Positions 24,375-32,840 of a stretch of DNA of 64,000 bases are shown piece by piece (position 1 is the first letter of the stretch; each line of letters begins with the position of its first letter). Below the pieces are notes generated by a model, which did no database searches, had not been told where the DNA came from, and saw nothing but the letters and a program-made list of their open reading frames with translations. This stretch comes from Marinobacter sp. GTDB lineage: Bacteria > Pseudomonadota > Gammaproteobacteria > Pseudomonadales > Oleiphilaceae. The stretch spans positions 1 to 64,000 of the forward strand of contig JAIUMV010000008.1 of assembly GCA_022565395.1 (NCBI GenBank). The letters are read 5' to 3'. Made by a program: the position numbers and the translations under genes.

Positions 24375-25658
24375 TCAAGGAATCAGGGTAATTTCGACCC
24401 GACGGTTGCGGGCACGATTTTCCGGGGTGTCATTGGCAAACCGGGGCTCACTGTCACCACGCCCTTCCGGCCATAACCGCCCATTGAACTCTGAGGTGGC
24501 TGCCATCAGATCTGCCACAGCCGTGGCTCGTGCCAGCGACAAGTGCCAGTTGGATGGATAGCGCTCGGTGGCAATTGGCTGATTATCACTGTGGCCTGCC
24601 ACCAGAATGGCACCGCGTGATGTTTCCAGCGCTCTGGCAATTTTGCTCAGGACGGGCTGCATAGCTTCACGAACCCGGGCCTCACCGGAGGCAAACAGGT
24701 CCTCGCTGCTGATCAACAAGGTAACCCGCGAACCATCAATCTCCAGCGCCACCAGCCCGCGATCCATCTCGGTCTGCAGCACCTGCTGCAGATACCGCAC
24801 ATCGATCGCCTCACCGTCACCGGCAGCAATCACTTTTTCCGGTACGCCAATCCGGCTGGTTTCCTGCACCACTGGCTGCGCCTGCTGGTGAATCTGGTGT
24901 ACCAGGCCGAGGTAAAGCAGCAGCAACAGCACGCCGCACAGGGCGGCGACCACCCAAACCGGCAACCCCCGAGTCAGACCACCACCGGATACAATGCGGC
25001 TCTCCCAACTGCGATCGAACGGCGTCGCGTAGCGGCCGCGATCCGAGCACATCTGGTGGTACAGTGCGTCCCTGAGGCTGTCCAGCTGCTCCTGACCGTT
25101 CTCCTCAACCCGGAAACGACCCTTGAACCCAAGGGACAGGCAGAGGTACTGCAGCGTCATCAACTCGGTGTCGCCAGCACGGCGGGCCTTCTCCACCAGT
25201 TCAAAAAAATGGGTACCGGCCCAGGTCTGGCTGTGGAACTCCGCCAGCAGGGAGTTGGATGCCCACTCACCGGCCTGCCCCCATTCCGTGTTGAGAATGG
25301 TTTCATCGATCAGGGCACACACGCAGTAGGAGGCCGTCTCAGCCGCATCCGGCAGCACCCCTTCACTTTTCAGGGCATACTGGTAATCACGCACCAACTC
25401 CATACACTGGCGACGCAGATTACCCAGGTCATCAATGGTTTTCGCCTCACCCAGACGATCCGCAAGGGACAGAAGGCGTGATGCGCTGTCGCAGATGGTA
25501 CCCAGTGATGTGCTCGGCAAACGGAATCGCTCGCGCCCGGCCCCGATACCCGCGGCGGGCATAAAGGAGGTGCGATCATCTGCATCGGCCTGTTGTGGCG
25601 CAGCGGCCGCAGGCTGGCGTGCGCCGGGGCGGGGTTTGATAACGGTACTTTCACTCAT
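24375..25658 (-). CDS. tssL: T6SS inner-membrane protein TssL with OmpA-like peptidoglycan-binding domain
   Basis: The 427-residue protein has an IcmH/DotU cytoplasmic domain (about 45-220) with the conserved CALIDETILNTEWGQ and WASNSLLAEFHS segments. One transmembrane helix follows (VWVVAALCGVLLLLLYLGLV), then a periplasmic OmpA/MotB domain (about 320-427; VAGHSDNQPIATERYPSNW and NRRVEITLIP). This is an 'extended' TssL that anchors the membrane complex to the cell wall itself, so no separate TagL is needed. A proline/alanine-rich N-terminus precedes the first domain. Confidence 0.96.
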   Translation of the reverse strand: MSESTVIKPRPGARQPAAAAPQQADADDRTSFMPAAGIGAGRERFRLPSTSLGTICDSASRLLSLADRLGEAKTIDDLGNLRRQCMELVRDYQYALKSEGVLPDAAETASYCVCALIDETILNTEWGQAGEWASNSLLAEFHSQTWAGTHFFELVEKARRAGDTELMTLQYLCLSLGFKGRFRVEENGQEQLDSLRDALYHQMCSDRGRYATPFDRSWESRIVSGGGLTRGLPVWVVAALCGVLLLLLYLGLVHQIHQQAQPVVQETSRIGVPEKVIAAGDGEAIDVRYLQQVLQTEMDRGLVALEIDGSRVTLLISSEDLFASGEARVREAMQPVLSKIARALETSRGAILVAGHSDNQPIATERYPSNWHLSLARATAVADLMAATSEFNGRLWPEGRGDSEPRFANDTPENRARNRRVEITLIP

Positions 25659-25682
25659 GACAACGTCCCTGTACTGCGTTGA

Positions 25683-27002
25683 TTAGGTTCGAATGGCCCA
25701 GAGTTCCAGGGCCAGGCCCGGGAAATTGCCGGCGATATGCAACGCCAGGCCGCCACTTTGCTTGAGCTGCTGCCAACGATCACTCTGGCCATCCAGCAGG
25801 AAGTAATGGTAGCCAGCGTGATAGGGAATCTGTCGCGGCGCCACCGGCAAGGCACTGATGGGAATGCCCGGCAGATGGTTGTTAACGAGATCGCGAATAT
25901 GCTCCACCGGCCCGAGCTTGATCTGGGTCGGCAGGCGACGGCGTATTTCTTCGGTGGTCAGGTCTGCGCGCACCGCCAGCACCAGCTGGCCGGACAGGAC
26001 CGACTTATCCGTCAGCGGCGCCACACGGATACCAAACTGGGCTTCTTCCAGCTTCAGGGCAACCGCTGTTTGCTCCAGCACCGTACTGAGGGACTGGCTC
26101 AGTACGGCAGCCAGATCACCGTAAGTCTCCGTCAGCTTTTCATGGCGATACACCGGTAACTCCGGCGCACATTTTTCCGCCCGGGTGAAGGTTGCCATTT
26201 CACCAATCAGCGCCACCAGGGTTTCATACAGTTTTTCAGGGTGCAGGCCGTCACGGTGCTGGTAGTGCTCAAGTATTGGCTGCCACCGGTTTAGGGTTTG
26301 CAGCATCAACACGTCAAACAGGGTGGTGGACTGCTCTGCGCCCTTTTGCATGCGCACTGACAGCGCTTTGGCGCGCTGCTTGACCATAGCCAGGACTTCC
26401 CGCAACAAGGACGCCAGCGGCGAACACCGGTTTACATCCAGGCTGGGCGGCATGAAATTACGGTCAATCTTGACCTCTTTTTCGTTAACCACTTCCACTA
26501 CGCGCGCGATGGGCAGGCAGACATAACCGGCCTGATCTTCCCGCTCCAACCGCAAACTGGGATTCAGGTAGGCCAGCCCAAGAGCCTCTTCCTCACCATC
26601 ATCGAGCGAATCATCCAGCATGGGCACCTGTTGCAGGATAAAACGAGCAATCTGCCCGGCGCCGGCGGCGGTAATATTCACACCGGCCTGCTTCTCCAGT
26701 GGTAACGCCAGGAAGATCAGTTCGTCGCGGGCATCCTGCGGCACTTCCAGCACCAGATTATCCTTCTGGTCCAGACTGAACGGCATGCCATCAGCAAACA
26801 AGCCACTGACTTTGACAACACCGACCTGACCCAAACCCAGCGCCTGATCATCCAGTACCAGCTCTGACAACCCATAGCCATAGGGAGCCAGTCGGGCGTG
26901 GCGCAGCCGCGCAATGTGATAAAGATAGCGGTCCTGTTGCTGGAAATGCTGCGGTCTGAGCAGCATCCCCTCCGACCAGGCGACTTTTGCCAATCGCTCC
27001 AT
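25683..27002 (-). CDS. tssK: T6SS baseplate-membrane connector TssK
   Basis: The 439-residue protein begins with the TssK signature VAWSEGMLLRPQHFQQQDRY and continues with the ImpJ/VasE pattern, including the LARVVEVV-like core and the C-terminal LPVAPRQIPYHAGYHYF. TssK is the adaptor that docks the baseplate on TssL/TssM and resembles a phage receptor-binding protein. The start has a strong ribosome binding site (GGAGGG). Confidence 0.97.
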   Translation of the reverse strand: MERLAKVAWSEGMLLRPQHFQQQDRYLYHIARLRHARLAPYGYGLSELVLDDQALGLGQVGVVKVSGLFADGMPFSLDQKDNLVLEVPQDARDELIFLALPLEKQAGVNITAAGAGQIARFILQQVPMLDDSLDDGEEEALGLAYLNPSLRLEREDQAGYVCLPIARVVEVVNEKEVKIDRNFMPPSLDVNRCSPLASLLREVLAMVKQRAKALSVRMQKGAEQSTTLFDVLMLQTLNRWQPILEHYQHRDGLHPEKLYETLVALIGEMATFTRAEKCAPELPVYRHEKLTETYGDLAAVLSQSLSTVLEQTAVALKLEEAQFGIRVAPLTDKSVLSGQLVLAVRADLTTEEIRRRLPTQIKLGPVEHIRDLVNNHLPGIPISALPVAPRQIPYHAGYHYFLLDGQSDRWQQLKQSGGLALHIAGNFPGLALELWAIRT

Positions 27003-27015
27003 GATGCCCTCCAGC

Positions 27016-27534
27016 TCAGTTCCTTGACTGCCTCATGGTAATGCCGTCAATTGCGATATTGATGTGCTCATAGCCCCGCGGATTGGCGTCGGAAATCAAC
27101 CGCCAGCGCGCATCCTGTATATCCCTGAAGGCTGCCGCAATGCCGATGTAACGGGTCTGCGGATTCAGGTTCATCTCATGGGTGTAAGGTTGACCGGGAC
27201 GAACCACGATCTCCTTCACCGACAGCAGATCACCTTTCAACAGCTGCTCTGCATCATCATAAAGATTGAAGAAATCACTGTTATGAAACGCCTGCCAGGC
27301 TGAAAGCTCATAGATCCTCAGCACCACTGGCGAGGCACGACCATGAATGTCCGGATTAAGGGTCCGGGCAGGATCTATATGTATTTTGGTCCAGGGTGTA
27401 ACCACAATATTAGCGACCGCACACCCGGTAACCGTGGTGGCCACAAGCACCACTATAAGCCACTCACGTAGACTCCCCGGGAAGCGCTGAACAGCCGCCC
27501 ATGCGTTTTTCCGAGACTCCCTGATACTGATCAC
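27016..27534 (-). CDS. tssJ: T6SS outer-membrane lipoprotein TssJ
   Basis: The 172-residue protein starts at a GTG overlapping the fha stop as GTGA. A hydrophobic segment (about 25-37) ends in a lipobox-like VTGC, placing the acylated cysteine at residue 38. The mature part shows the TssJ/SciN features (VLRIYELSAWQAFHNSDFF, then PGQPYTHEMNLNPQTRYIG). TssJ anchors TssM to the outer membrane. The N-terminal extension before the hydrophobic core is longer than usual, so a start further downstream cannot be excluded. Confidence 0.92.
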   Translation of the reverse strand: MISIRESRKNAWAAVQRFPGSLREWLIVVLVATTVTGCAVANIVVTPWTKIHIDPARTLNPDIHGRASPVVLRIYELSAWQAFHNSDFFNLYDDAEQLLKGDLLSVKEIVVRPGQPYTHEMNLNPQTRYIGIAAAFRDIQDARWRLISDANPRGYEHINIAIDGITMRQSRN

Positions 27535-28766
27535 TGCTGCTCTCCCTCACGCACTGCCGCTTCGTAGGCTTCCACAAACACATCACTGCGCAGCATACGA
27601 CTGCTGCTACCATAGTCTTCCCGCAGGCGCTGGCGACGACGCACCCACTCATCATGGCTGCGAGCCTTGCGGAACAGTGACACGCCACCACCATTCACAG
27701 CAGGCAGCTTGTCATCCAGCAGTTCATCAACCACCCGCTCAACCGCCTTCAACACCGCGCGCTCATGGCTGAGAATATCGCTGAAGGCAGCCTCAATCGC
27801 CCTGTCCGGCGCCAGGAAAGAGGCATGGCGACGCAACAGTAATGCATCCAGGGCATCCTGGGCAGTGGCAGAAAATTTAAGGGGGTTGTTCTCACTGCGC
27901 TGGAACAGCGTCTGCTGCACCCGCAGTTTCTGTTTTTGCTCAGCCCGCGCGCGCAACAGATCCAACAGGCGATCCAGCAGATGACGGGTAACGCCACCCA
28001 GCTCCCGCATCAGTTCGGGCGTCATGGTACTGGCGTCAAGGTCCGGCATACCAAGGCCTTCAACGAGCGCCTGGATAAGAGCATCATTATCACCGCCGAC
28101 TTTGCCGGGTTTGGCCGCTGGTTGCTGCCTGACCAGGGTGGCGGTATTGCCACCCGGGGCCGGAACCTTATCGGCACCCGTGCGCTGTGGCTCCGGGGCT
28201 GATTTGCTGGCTTCGCCCCAGCTCCACACAGGCGGAATGGTGGTTTCGGGAATATCTACATGGCTGTCCAGCATGCTGCGATCAGTCAAGGCTGAGGCCA
28301 GACCTGATTGACTGCCTGCCAGTGGCTGCCGGGGGTCAAGAGGCGCATCCGGGCGAGGCAAATCAAGGGCTGCGATGGGCGCCGACTCAGCGACAGCGGC
28401 ACCCAATGGGGCGGACGCAGGCATGGTGACGGCCGGCTCTGACTGCTTGAGACTGACCTTGAACTCATAGTCGCCAAACCGGAGCCGGTCGCCGTCCTGC
28501 AGAGCCACCTCAGCACCCTTGCCCACCGCGGAACTGGCGCCATTGACAAAGACGCCATTGGTGGAGGTATCCCGCAGAAAGAACTGGCCGCCCTGACAGA
28601 AGACCTCTGCGTGACGAGATGAGATAACCCTGTCAGGGTCTGGCAAAAACCAATCGCACTCTTTCGCACGACCAAGCGTGAAGACGCCGGACGACGAGAA
28701 ACGATGGCTGGAAACAACTGTTGGCGAGAGCCGTTGGTAGCTTGTGATTGCAAGCTCCAGTTCCAT
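27531..28766 (-). CDS. fha: FHA-domain T6SS regulator (Fha / TagH)
   Basis: From the ATG preceded by GGAAGGA the protein has 411 residues. An upstream in-frame extension lies in the promoter region and is not credible. The FHA domain is at about 25-90: FTLGRAKECDW, the SSRHAEV core and DTSTNGVFVNG. A proline/alanine-rich linker follows, then a C-terminal TagH/ImpI-type domain (about 240-411) with RKARSHDEWVRRRQRLREDY. FHA domains bind phosphothreonine, and in the H1-T6SS phosphorylated Fha1 triggers assembly. It is the first gene of the operon, with a strong promoter 110 bases upstream. Confidence 0.93.
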   Translation of the reverse strand: MELELAITSYQRLSPTVVSSHRFSSSGVFTLGRAKECDWFLPDPDRVISSRHAEVFCQGGQFFLRDTSTNGVFVNGASSAVGKGAEVALQDGDRLRFGDYEFKVSLKQSEPAVTMPASAPLGAAVAESAPIAALDLPRPDAPLDPRQPLAGSQSGLASALTDRSMLDSHVDIPETTIPPVWSWGEASKSAPEPQRTGADKVPAPGGNTATLVRQQPAAKPGKVGGDNDALIQALVEGLGMPDLDASTMTPELMRELGGVTRHLLDRLLDLLRARAEQKQKLRVQQTLFQRSENNPLKFSATAQDALDALLLRRHASFLAPDRAIEAAFSDILSHERAVLKAVERVVDELLDDKLPAVNGGGVSLFRKARSHDEWVRRRQRLREDYGSSSRMLRSDVFVEAYEAAVREGEQQ

Positions 28767-28878
28767 GGCGTGGTCCTTCCTTTGACTGCGGTTTAACCCT
28801 ATGGAGAGACGCGTCCGTTGAACGCAAGCCACTGCGTCCAGCAGGCTGCCGTTCATAACCGGGGCTGTTCGGGCACAA

Positions 28879-28907
28879 AGATTATTCATCGGCACCCTGA
28901 AAGTCAA
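28879..28907 (-). promoter_or_regulatory. Sigma70-type promoter of the leftward T6SS operon
   Basis: On the minus strand TTGACT is followed after exactly 17 bases by TAATCT, close to consensus, about 110 bases upstream of the fha start. It is the only strong promoter seen before the 18-gene series of short gaps and overlaps. Confidence 0.7.
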
Positions 28908-28957
28908 TGCACCCCGTCACAGTTTGAAAATTGAACAACCCAAACAGGCTTGACGCC

Positions 28958-28987
28958 TTGACGCCCCCACGAACCCTTCATTAACAT
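28958..28987 (+). promoter_or_regulatory. Possible sigma70-type promoter of the PAAR-kinase pair
   Basis: TTGACG is followed after 18 bases by TAACAT, about 40 bases before the PAAR gene, which has a strong AAGGAG site. A second TTGACG at 28950-28955 overlaps. It is divergent from, and about 50 bases away from, the leftward promoter, leaving a compact shared control region. Confidence 0.45.
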
Positions 28988-29027
28988 GTGTTGCACTATA
29001 GAAGGACCTGCTGACAAGGAGTGAGTT

Positions 29028-29318
29028 ATGGGCAAGCCAACCGCTGTACTCGGTTCATTTCACGCCTGCCCAGGCAAAAATGGCAAAATACCCCATGTAG
29101 GCGGTCCCACCCTCGCCACCACCGCCAACGTTACTGTCGGCGGACTCCCCATCGCTTGCGTTGGTGACAAACTGATCTGCGTCGGTCCGCCCGATACCAT
29201 CGTGCAAGGCTCCAAAAGCGTCACCGTAAACGGCAAAGGGGTTGCACGGATGGGTGACGGCACGGCCCACAACGGTAAAATTGTTGTTGGCAATCCAACG
29301 GTGGTGGTTGGCGACTAG
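29028..29318 (+). CDS. PAAR-domain T6SS spike tip protein
   Basis: The 96-residue protein consists of a single PAAR domain with no extension. The repeating glycine-rich pattern is visible as VTVGGLPIACVGDKLICVG and VTVNGKGVARMGDGTAH, and the final residues are a short beta hairpin. PAAR proteins cap VgrG and bind zinc; the Cys and His residues in the FHACPG and TAHNG segments are candidates for ligands. Lacking a toxin extension, it should be a structural tip. It is divergent from the main operon and upstream of the kinase gene. Confidence 0.95.
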   Translation: MGKPTAVLGSFHACPGKNGKIPHVGGPTLATTANVTVGGLPIACVGDKLICVGPPDTIVQGSKSVTVNGKGVARMGDGTAHNGKIVVGNPTVVVGD

Positions 29319-29483
29319 GCGCTTTACCGCCTACCTGGGGTGCGGGTCTCAGTTATCCCGATCGCAGCTGGACAGCTTTTGAACGATTGAGTAACATCGC
29401 CCCGCTAACGATTGAATTGAATTCCGGGACCGGATCAATCCGTCGCTGTAATGGGTTAAACCTAACGGATGAGGAGCCGCTGC

Positions 29484-31466
29484 ATGGACGCGAAAGAACA
29501 GACGCCACGCGCCAACACTGCCCGCAAAACACCAACTGCCCCCGACAGCACTCAGGGGCCCGCACCCGCGACTGAGGCCAATCCGGCCAAAACTCATCGT
29601 CGCCTGGGGCTGGTGCTCAATGACCGCTATCGCATCGAAGCCCTAATTGCATCGGGCGGTATGAGCGATGTTTACAAGGCCGTTGACCTGCATCTGGAAG
29701 CCGCCGGTACGCGGGATTGCCATGTCGCACTGAAAATCCTGCGCAGCGAACTGACTCAGGATGCCAATGCCCTTAACCTGCTGGCCCGCGAAGCCGCCAA
29801 GTCCAAGCGACTGTCACACCCCAATATCATCCGGGTACACGACCTTGAGCGTGACGGTGACACCTGGTATATCGTGATGGAGCTGCTGGACGGCGAACCC
29901 CTGTCACGCATGATCCAGCGTGCCAAACCCAACGGACTGGCATGGAAAGGCGGCCGCGCCGTACTGGAGCAGGTCGCTTCTGCACTGGCCTATTCCCACC
30001 AGCGCGGCATCGTGCATGCTGATCTCAAACCCTCCAACATCTTTTTCACCCGGGATGGTGAGATCAAACTGCTGGATTTCGGTGTTGCCCAGGCCCTCAA
30101 GCCCCATCAGCACACGGACTTTCTTAACCCGCGCCATGACGACGAAACCACCATCTATGGTTACACGCCAGCCTATGCGACACCCTCGCTGATTGACGGC
30201 AAAGATCCCACCGTCAAGGATGATTTGTACGCGCTGGCCTGTATCAGTTACGAACTGCTGTCATCCCGCCACCCCTTTGACCGGCAGAAGCTAAGCCGGG
30301 AGGAGCGCGCGAGCCTCAAACTGTCTCGGCCACGGCGCATGCCGGGACGACTCTGGGGTGCAGTGCGTACACTCCTGAAGAACGAAGGTGCCAGCCTTAA
30401 CATGGCTCAGTTTCAGACCGCCATGGAGCCACGGCAATGGCGCCATCTGCTGTACCCAGCTGGCATGGCAGCGCTGGCGGTACTGAGCGTGGCGATTTGG
30501 CAACAGGGGGAGCAACGCGTGCAGGCTGCCGAAGCGGCGCTGGTTGACTACCAGGAGCACGCCACGCATCTGGCAGAACTTGGCACCCTGCCAACCGCCG
30601 AGCTGTTAGGCGCCCTTGACGCCCTCACACCATTGGAGCGGGCCGGGTTTCTGAAACTCCACGAAGAGGCTGTATTGCGGCATTATGCGCAGCGGGTGGA
30701 AGCCGATCTGGAGCCGTCCGGCAGCTCCGCCCTGCCCAACATTCCTGCCGCCCTGGCGACACTGGATGAAGGCCTGGCACTCTACCCCCGGGATCAGCAA
30801 TTGCTGGAGCGGCGCGAAAGCCTGAGCCAACGGCGCCAGTCGCTGATCGCCGCACTGGCCGGCGAACTGCAGGCCCGACTGTCACAGGGTGATTATGCAG
30901 ACGCTGCCAGCGCTGATCAGCTGATTGAGCTGGCTGAAGACTTCCGGATGCTGACTCCGCAAACACTGCCCGTGCCCGACAGCGCCATCGCCCTGTTTGA
31001 CCGCCGCCTGAAAAGCGCGCTCGACAACAGCGATGTGTCCAGTATCGACCGACTGCTGACGCTGGGGCGACTGTTCTTCGCAGACCACCCCAATCTGGTC
31101 AGCAGGCTGTCTCAAGCAGAGCACCAGGAAGGCGCAATCCGCGCACTGGCGGCCTACCATAGCGCCGTTGCCCGGGGGGAAGCACCGCAATTCCCGGTTG
31201 CCGCTGCAGATCAGCTGTTTGCTGAACGTATCCAGCAATGGCAGGACGGTATCCGTCGCGCCCGCTCTGGCGCTGATCTGGACCGCATCTACCAGGCGCT
31301 GGAAACCCATAAGCTGCCCGCCAGCTATCCGCCTGTAGGCCCGCTACGCCAGCAGCTGGCAGACGCCTATCTGCTGCAAGCTGACGCCCTGCTCACCCAA
31401 GGCGCCACCCGGCAAGCGCAACCCCTGCTGCGCAAGGCTACAGAACTGATGCGCAACCAGGGCTGA
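29484..31466 (+). CDS. ppkA: Transmembrane serine/threonine kinase PpkA-like
   Basis: From the ATG preceded by GAGGAG the protein has 660 residues. The kinase domain (about 48-300) has a glycine loop (ASGGMSDVYKA), the catalytic lysine in VALKIL (residue 84), the catalytic loop HADLKPSN and the metal-binding DFG at 198-200. The arginine of the usual HRD is alanine, so it is a non-RD kinase. A transmembrane helix lies near 315-335 (GMAALAVLSVAIW). The remaining 320 residues are helical and presumably periplasmic, with no recognised sensor domain. It is expected to phosphorylate Fha in the T6SS activation switch with PppA and TagF. Confidence 0.9.
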   Translation: MDAKEQTPRANTARKTPTAPDSTQGPAPATEANPAKTHRRLGLVLNDRYRIEALIASGGMSDVYKAVDLHLEAAGTRDCHVALKILRSELTQDANALNLLAREAAKSKRLSHPNIIRVHDLERDGDTWYIVMELLDGEPLSRMIQRAKPNGLAWKGGRAVLEQVASALAYSHQRGIVHADLKPSNIFFTRDGEIKLLDFGVAQALKPHQHTDFLNPRHDDETTIYGYTPAYATPSLIDGKDPTVKDDLYALACISYELLSSRHPFDRQKLSREERASLKLSRPRRMPGRLWGAVRTLLKNEGASLNMAQFQTAMEPRQWRHLLYPAGMAALAVLSVAIWQQGEQRVQAAEAALVDYQEHATHLAELGTLPTAELLGALDALTPLERAGFLKLHEEAVLRHYAQRVEADLEPSGSSALPNIPAALATLDEGLALYPRDQQLLERRESLSQRRQSLIAALAGELQARLSQGDYADAASADQLIELAEDFRMLTPQTLPVPDSAIALFDRRLKSALDNSDVSSIDRLLTLGRLFFADHPNLVSRLSQAEHQEGAIRALAAYHSAVARGEAPQFPVAAADQLFAERIQQWQDGIRRARSGADLDRIYQALETHKLPASYPPVGPLRQQLADAYLLQADALLTQGATRQAQPLLRKATELMRNQG

Positions 31467-31489
31467 GGGTGCGCATCATCTGACAACCT

Positions 31490-31981
31490 TCAGCGGCGCT
31501 TGGGTGTCCAGGCCCAGATCATCTCGATCTCGATAGGCTCCTGGCCTTCGCTGTCGCGGATGGTAACCGCAACCGCCGTGGCACCTTTCGGCTCCGCCTT
31601 CATCTGTTGTTGCTGCTCAGGCGTCAGCACGGCTTCTACCGTCATATCCCCTTTGGCCCGGCGGGTGTACTCAGCGCCAACCGTTTTAATCACCGGCACC
31701 TTGTCGTCTGGCACATTCAAACCCACCAGAAAGCCAGTCGCAGATTCCGCCAGCAGCAAGGACGCCACGGCATGCACCCCCCCGATGTGGTTCTGCACCC
31801 GGCGCTTATTGGCCAGACTGATGACACAGCGATTTTCGTCCAGATGCTCAATGCGGATACCGGTGGTACCGGTGAAGGGCACCGCCTTGCCAAAGAACAG
31901 TGACAGGGCGCGACTGCGGGCGAAATCCGGCAGCTGGTTCAGACGTTGTACGATTCCATGTAGCCGGTTGTTGGCTGGCAT
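31490..31981 (-). CDS. DUF4442 hotdog-fold thioesterase-like protein
   Basis: With the ATG preceded by TGGAGA the protein has 163 residues. It shows the hotdog pattern of DUF4442: NRRVQNH-like KRRVQNHIGGVHAVASLLLAE around residues 60-80 and KTVGAEYTRRAKGDMTVEA further on. Such proteins are related to acyl-CoA thioesterases, but no substrate is known to me. It is divergent from an acyl-CoA-binding protein gene 148 bases away, which suggests a role in acyl-CoA metabolism. Confidence 0.8.
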   Translation of the reverse strand: MPANNRLHGIVQRLNQLPDFARSRALSLFFGKAVPFTGTTGIRIEHLDENRCVISLANKRRVQNHIGGVHAVASLLLAESATGFLVGLNVPDDKVPVIKTVGAEYTRRAKGDMTVEAVLTPEQQQQMKAEPKGATAVAVTIRDSEGQEPIEIEMIWAWTPKRR

Positions 31982-32129
31982 AGGGTTCTCCAGGTTGAAA
32001 TGATAGAGGCGCAACGATAAAGCAAGCCAGGCCCGATTGGAACGAGTCAAAGCCATGACGGCGCGCGCTGCAGTGGATATACTCGTGGCGATTGGAATCC
32101 ATTACCCAACAAGCAAGAAGGATAAACAC

Positions 32130-32393
32130 ATGAGTGACCTGAAAGCACAATTCGATGCCGCCGTTAACTACATCCAGACTGCCGAAGGCGACTTCAAGCC
32201 CTCCAATGAGCTGAAACTGGAGTTCTATGCCCTCTACAAACAGGCCACAGAGGGTGATGTCAGCGGCAAGCGTCCTGGCATGATGGACTTTGTCGGCCGC
32301 GCCAAGTACGACGCCTGGGAAAAGGTCAAAGGCCTCAGTAACGATGAGGCAATGCAGCGTTATATTGACCGCCTGGAGACGGTGAAAGGCTGA
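32130..32393 (+). CDS. Acyl-CoA-binding protein (ACBP)
   Basis: The 87-residue protein is a complete ACBP four-helix domain: LKAQFDAAVNYIQTA, the LEFYALYKQATEGDVSG helix, the PGMMDFVGRAKYDAW helix and the final EAMQRYIDRLE. These match eukaryotic ACBPs residue for residue in the acyl-CoA-binding helices. The start has an AAGGA site. ACBPs are uncommon in bacteria; it probably buffers long-chain acyl-CoA in the cytoplasm. Confidence 0.95.
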   Translation: MSDLKAQFDAAVNYIQTAEGDFKPSNELKLEFYALYKQATEGDVSGKRPGMMDFVGRAKYDAWEKVKGLSNDEAMQRYIDRLETVKG

Positions 32394-32431
32394 GGGCTGT
32401 CAGGGAATGCTGACTCCCTGAACGGGATACC

Positions 32432-32453
32432 GGCCGCCGTTTTTGCGGCGGCC
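32432..32453. terminator. GC-rich hairpin after the ACBP gene
   Basis: GGCCGCCG and CGGCGGCC enclose a TTTTTG loop 38 bases after the ACBP stop. No T-run follows the stem, so termination would be weak or Rho-assisted. A smaller hairpin (CAGGGA/TCCCTG) lies at 32401-32420. Confidence 0.35.
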
Positions 32454-32511
32454 ATCATAATGTCATAGAATGCGCGCAGCATAACAACAAGAACGCATCA
32501 GGACTTTATCC

Positions 32512-32826
32512 ATGAGCACTATCGAGGCACTGGACCAGAGCCACCCGGGCCTGTTTCTGCAAATCACCCAAGCGCTGAAGGGACAAGCCTTCAACCAGCG
32601 TACCGAGCAAACCTACCTGCACTGGATTACCCGTTTTGTGCTGTTTAATGGTGGCAAAGACCCTGCTGCCCTGGGCACCGGTGACCAGCAAAAGTTTCTC
32701 ACCTATCTGCAAGAGCGCATGCGACTTTCCCGCGCCCGACTGAACCAGGCAGCGCTGGCGTTGCAGTTCTTCTATCAAGATGTGCTTAAGCAGCCCGCAG
32801 GGGACAATCTGGCGGTTGCCAGCTGA
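32512..32826 (+). CDS. Orphan integrase N-terminal SAM-like domain protein
   Basis: This 104-residue protein consists solely of the N-terminal core-binding (SAM-like) domain of tyrosine recombinases, of the integron-integrase type. QRTEQTYLHWITRFVLFN is the hallmark, followed by QKFLTYLQERMRLSRARLNQAALALQFFYQDVL. No catalytic domain with the R-H-R-Y residues follows; the frame ends in a normal stop and the flanking genes are unrelated. It has its own start with AGGA. It may be a domesticated DNA-binding protein or an inhibitor of recombinases, or simply a remnant. Confidence 0.85.
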   Translation: MSTIEALDQSHPGLFLQITQALKGQAFNQRTEQTYLHWITRFVLFNGGKDPAALGTGDQQKFLTYLQERMRLSRARLNQAALALQFFYQDVLKQPAGDNLAVAS

Positions 32827-32840
32827 TCGCAGGCACGCCG

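Noticed and set aside
28767-28907. N-terminal extension of the FHA protein by 47 codons
   Set aside because: It would cover the promoter and starts far from any ribosome binding site; the ATG at 28766 has GGAAGGA upstream and begins the conserved sequence.
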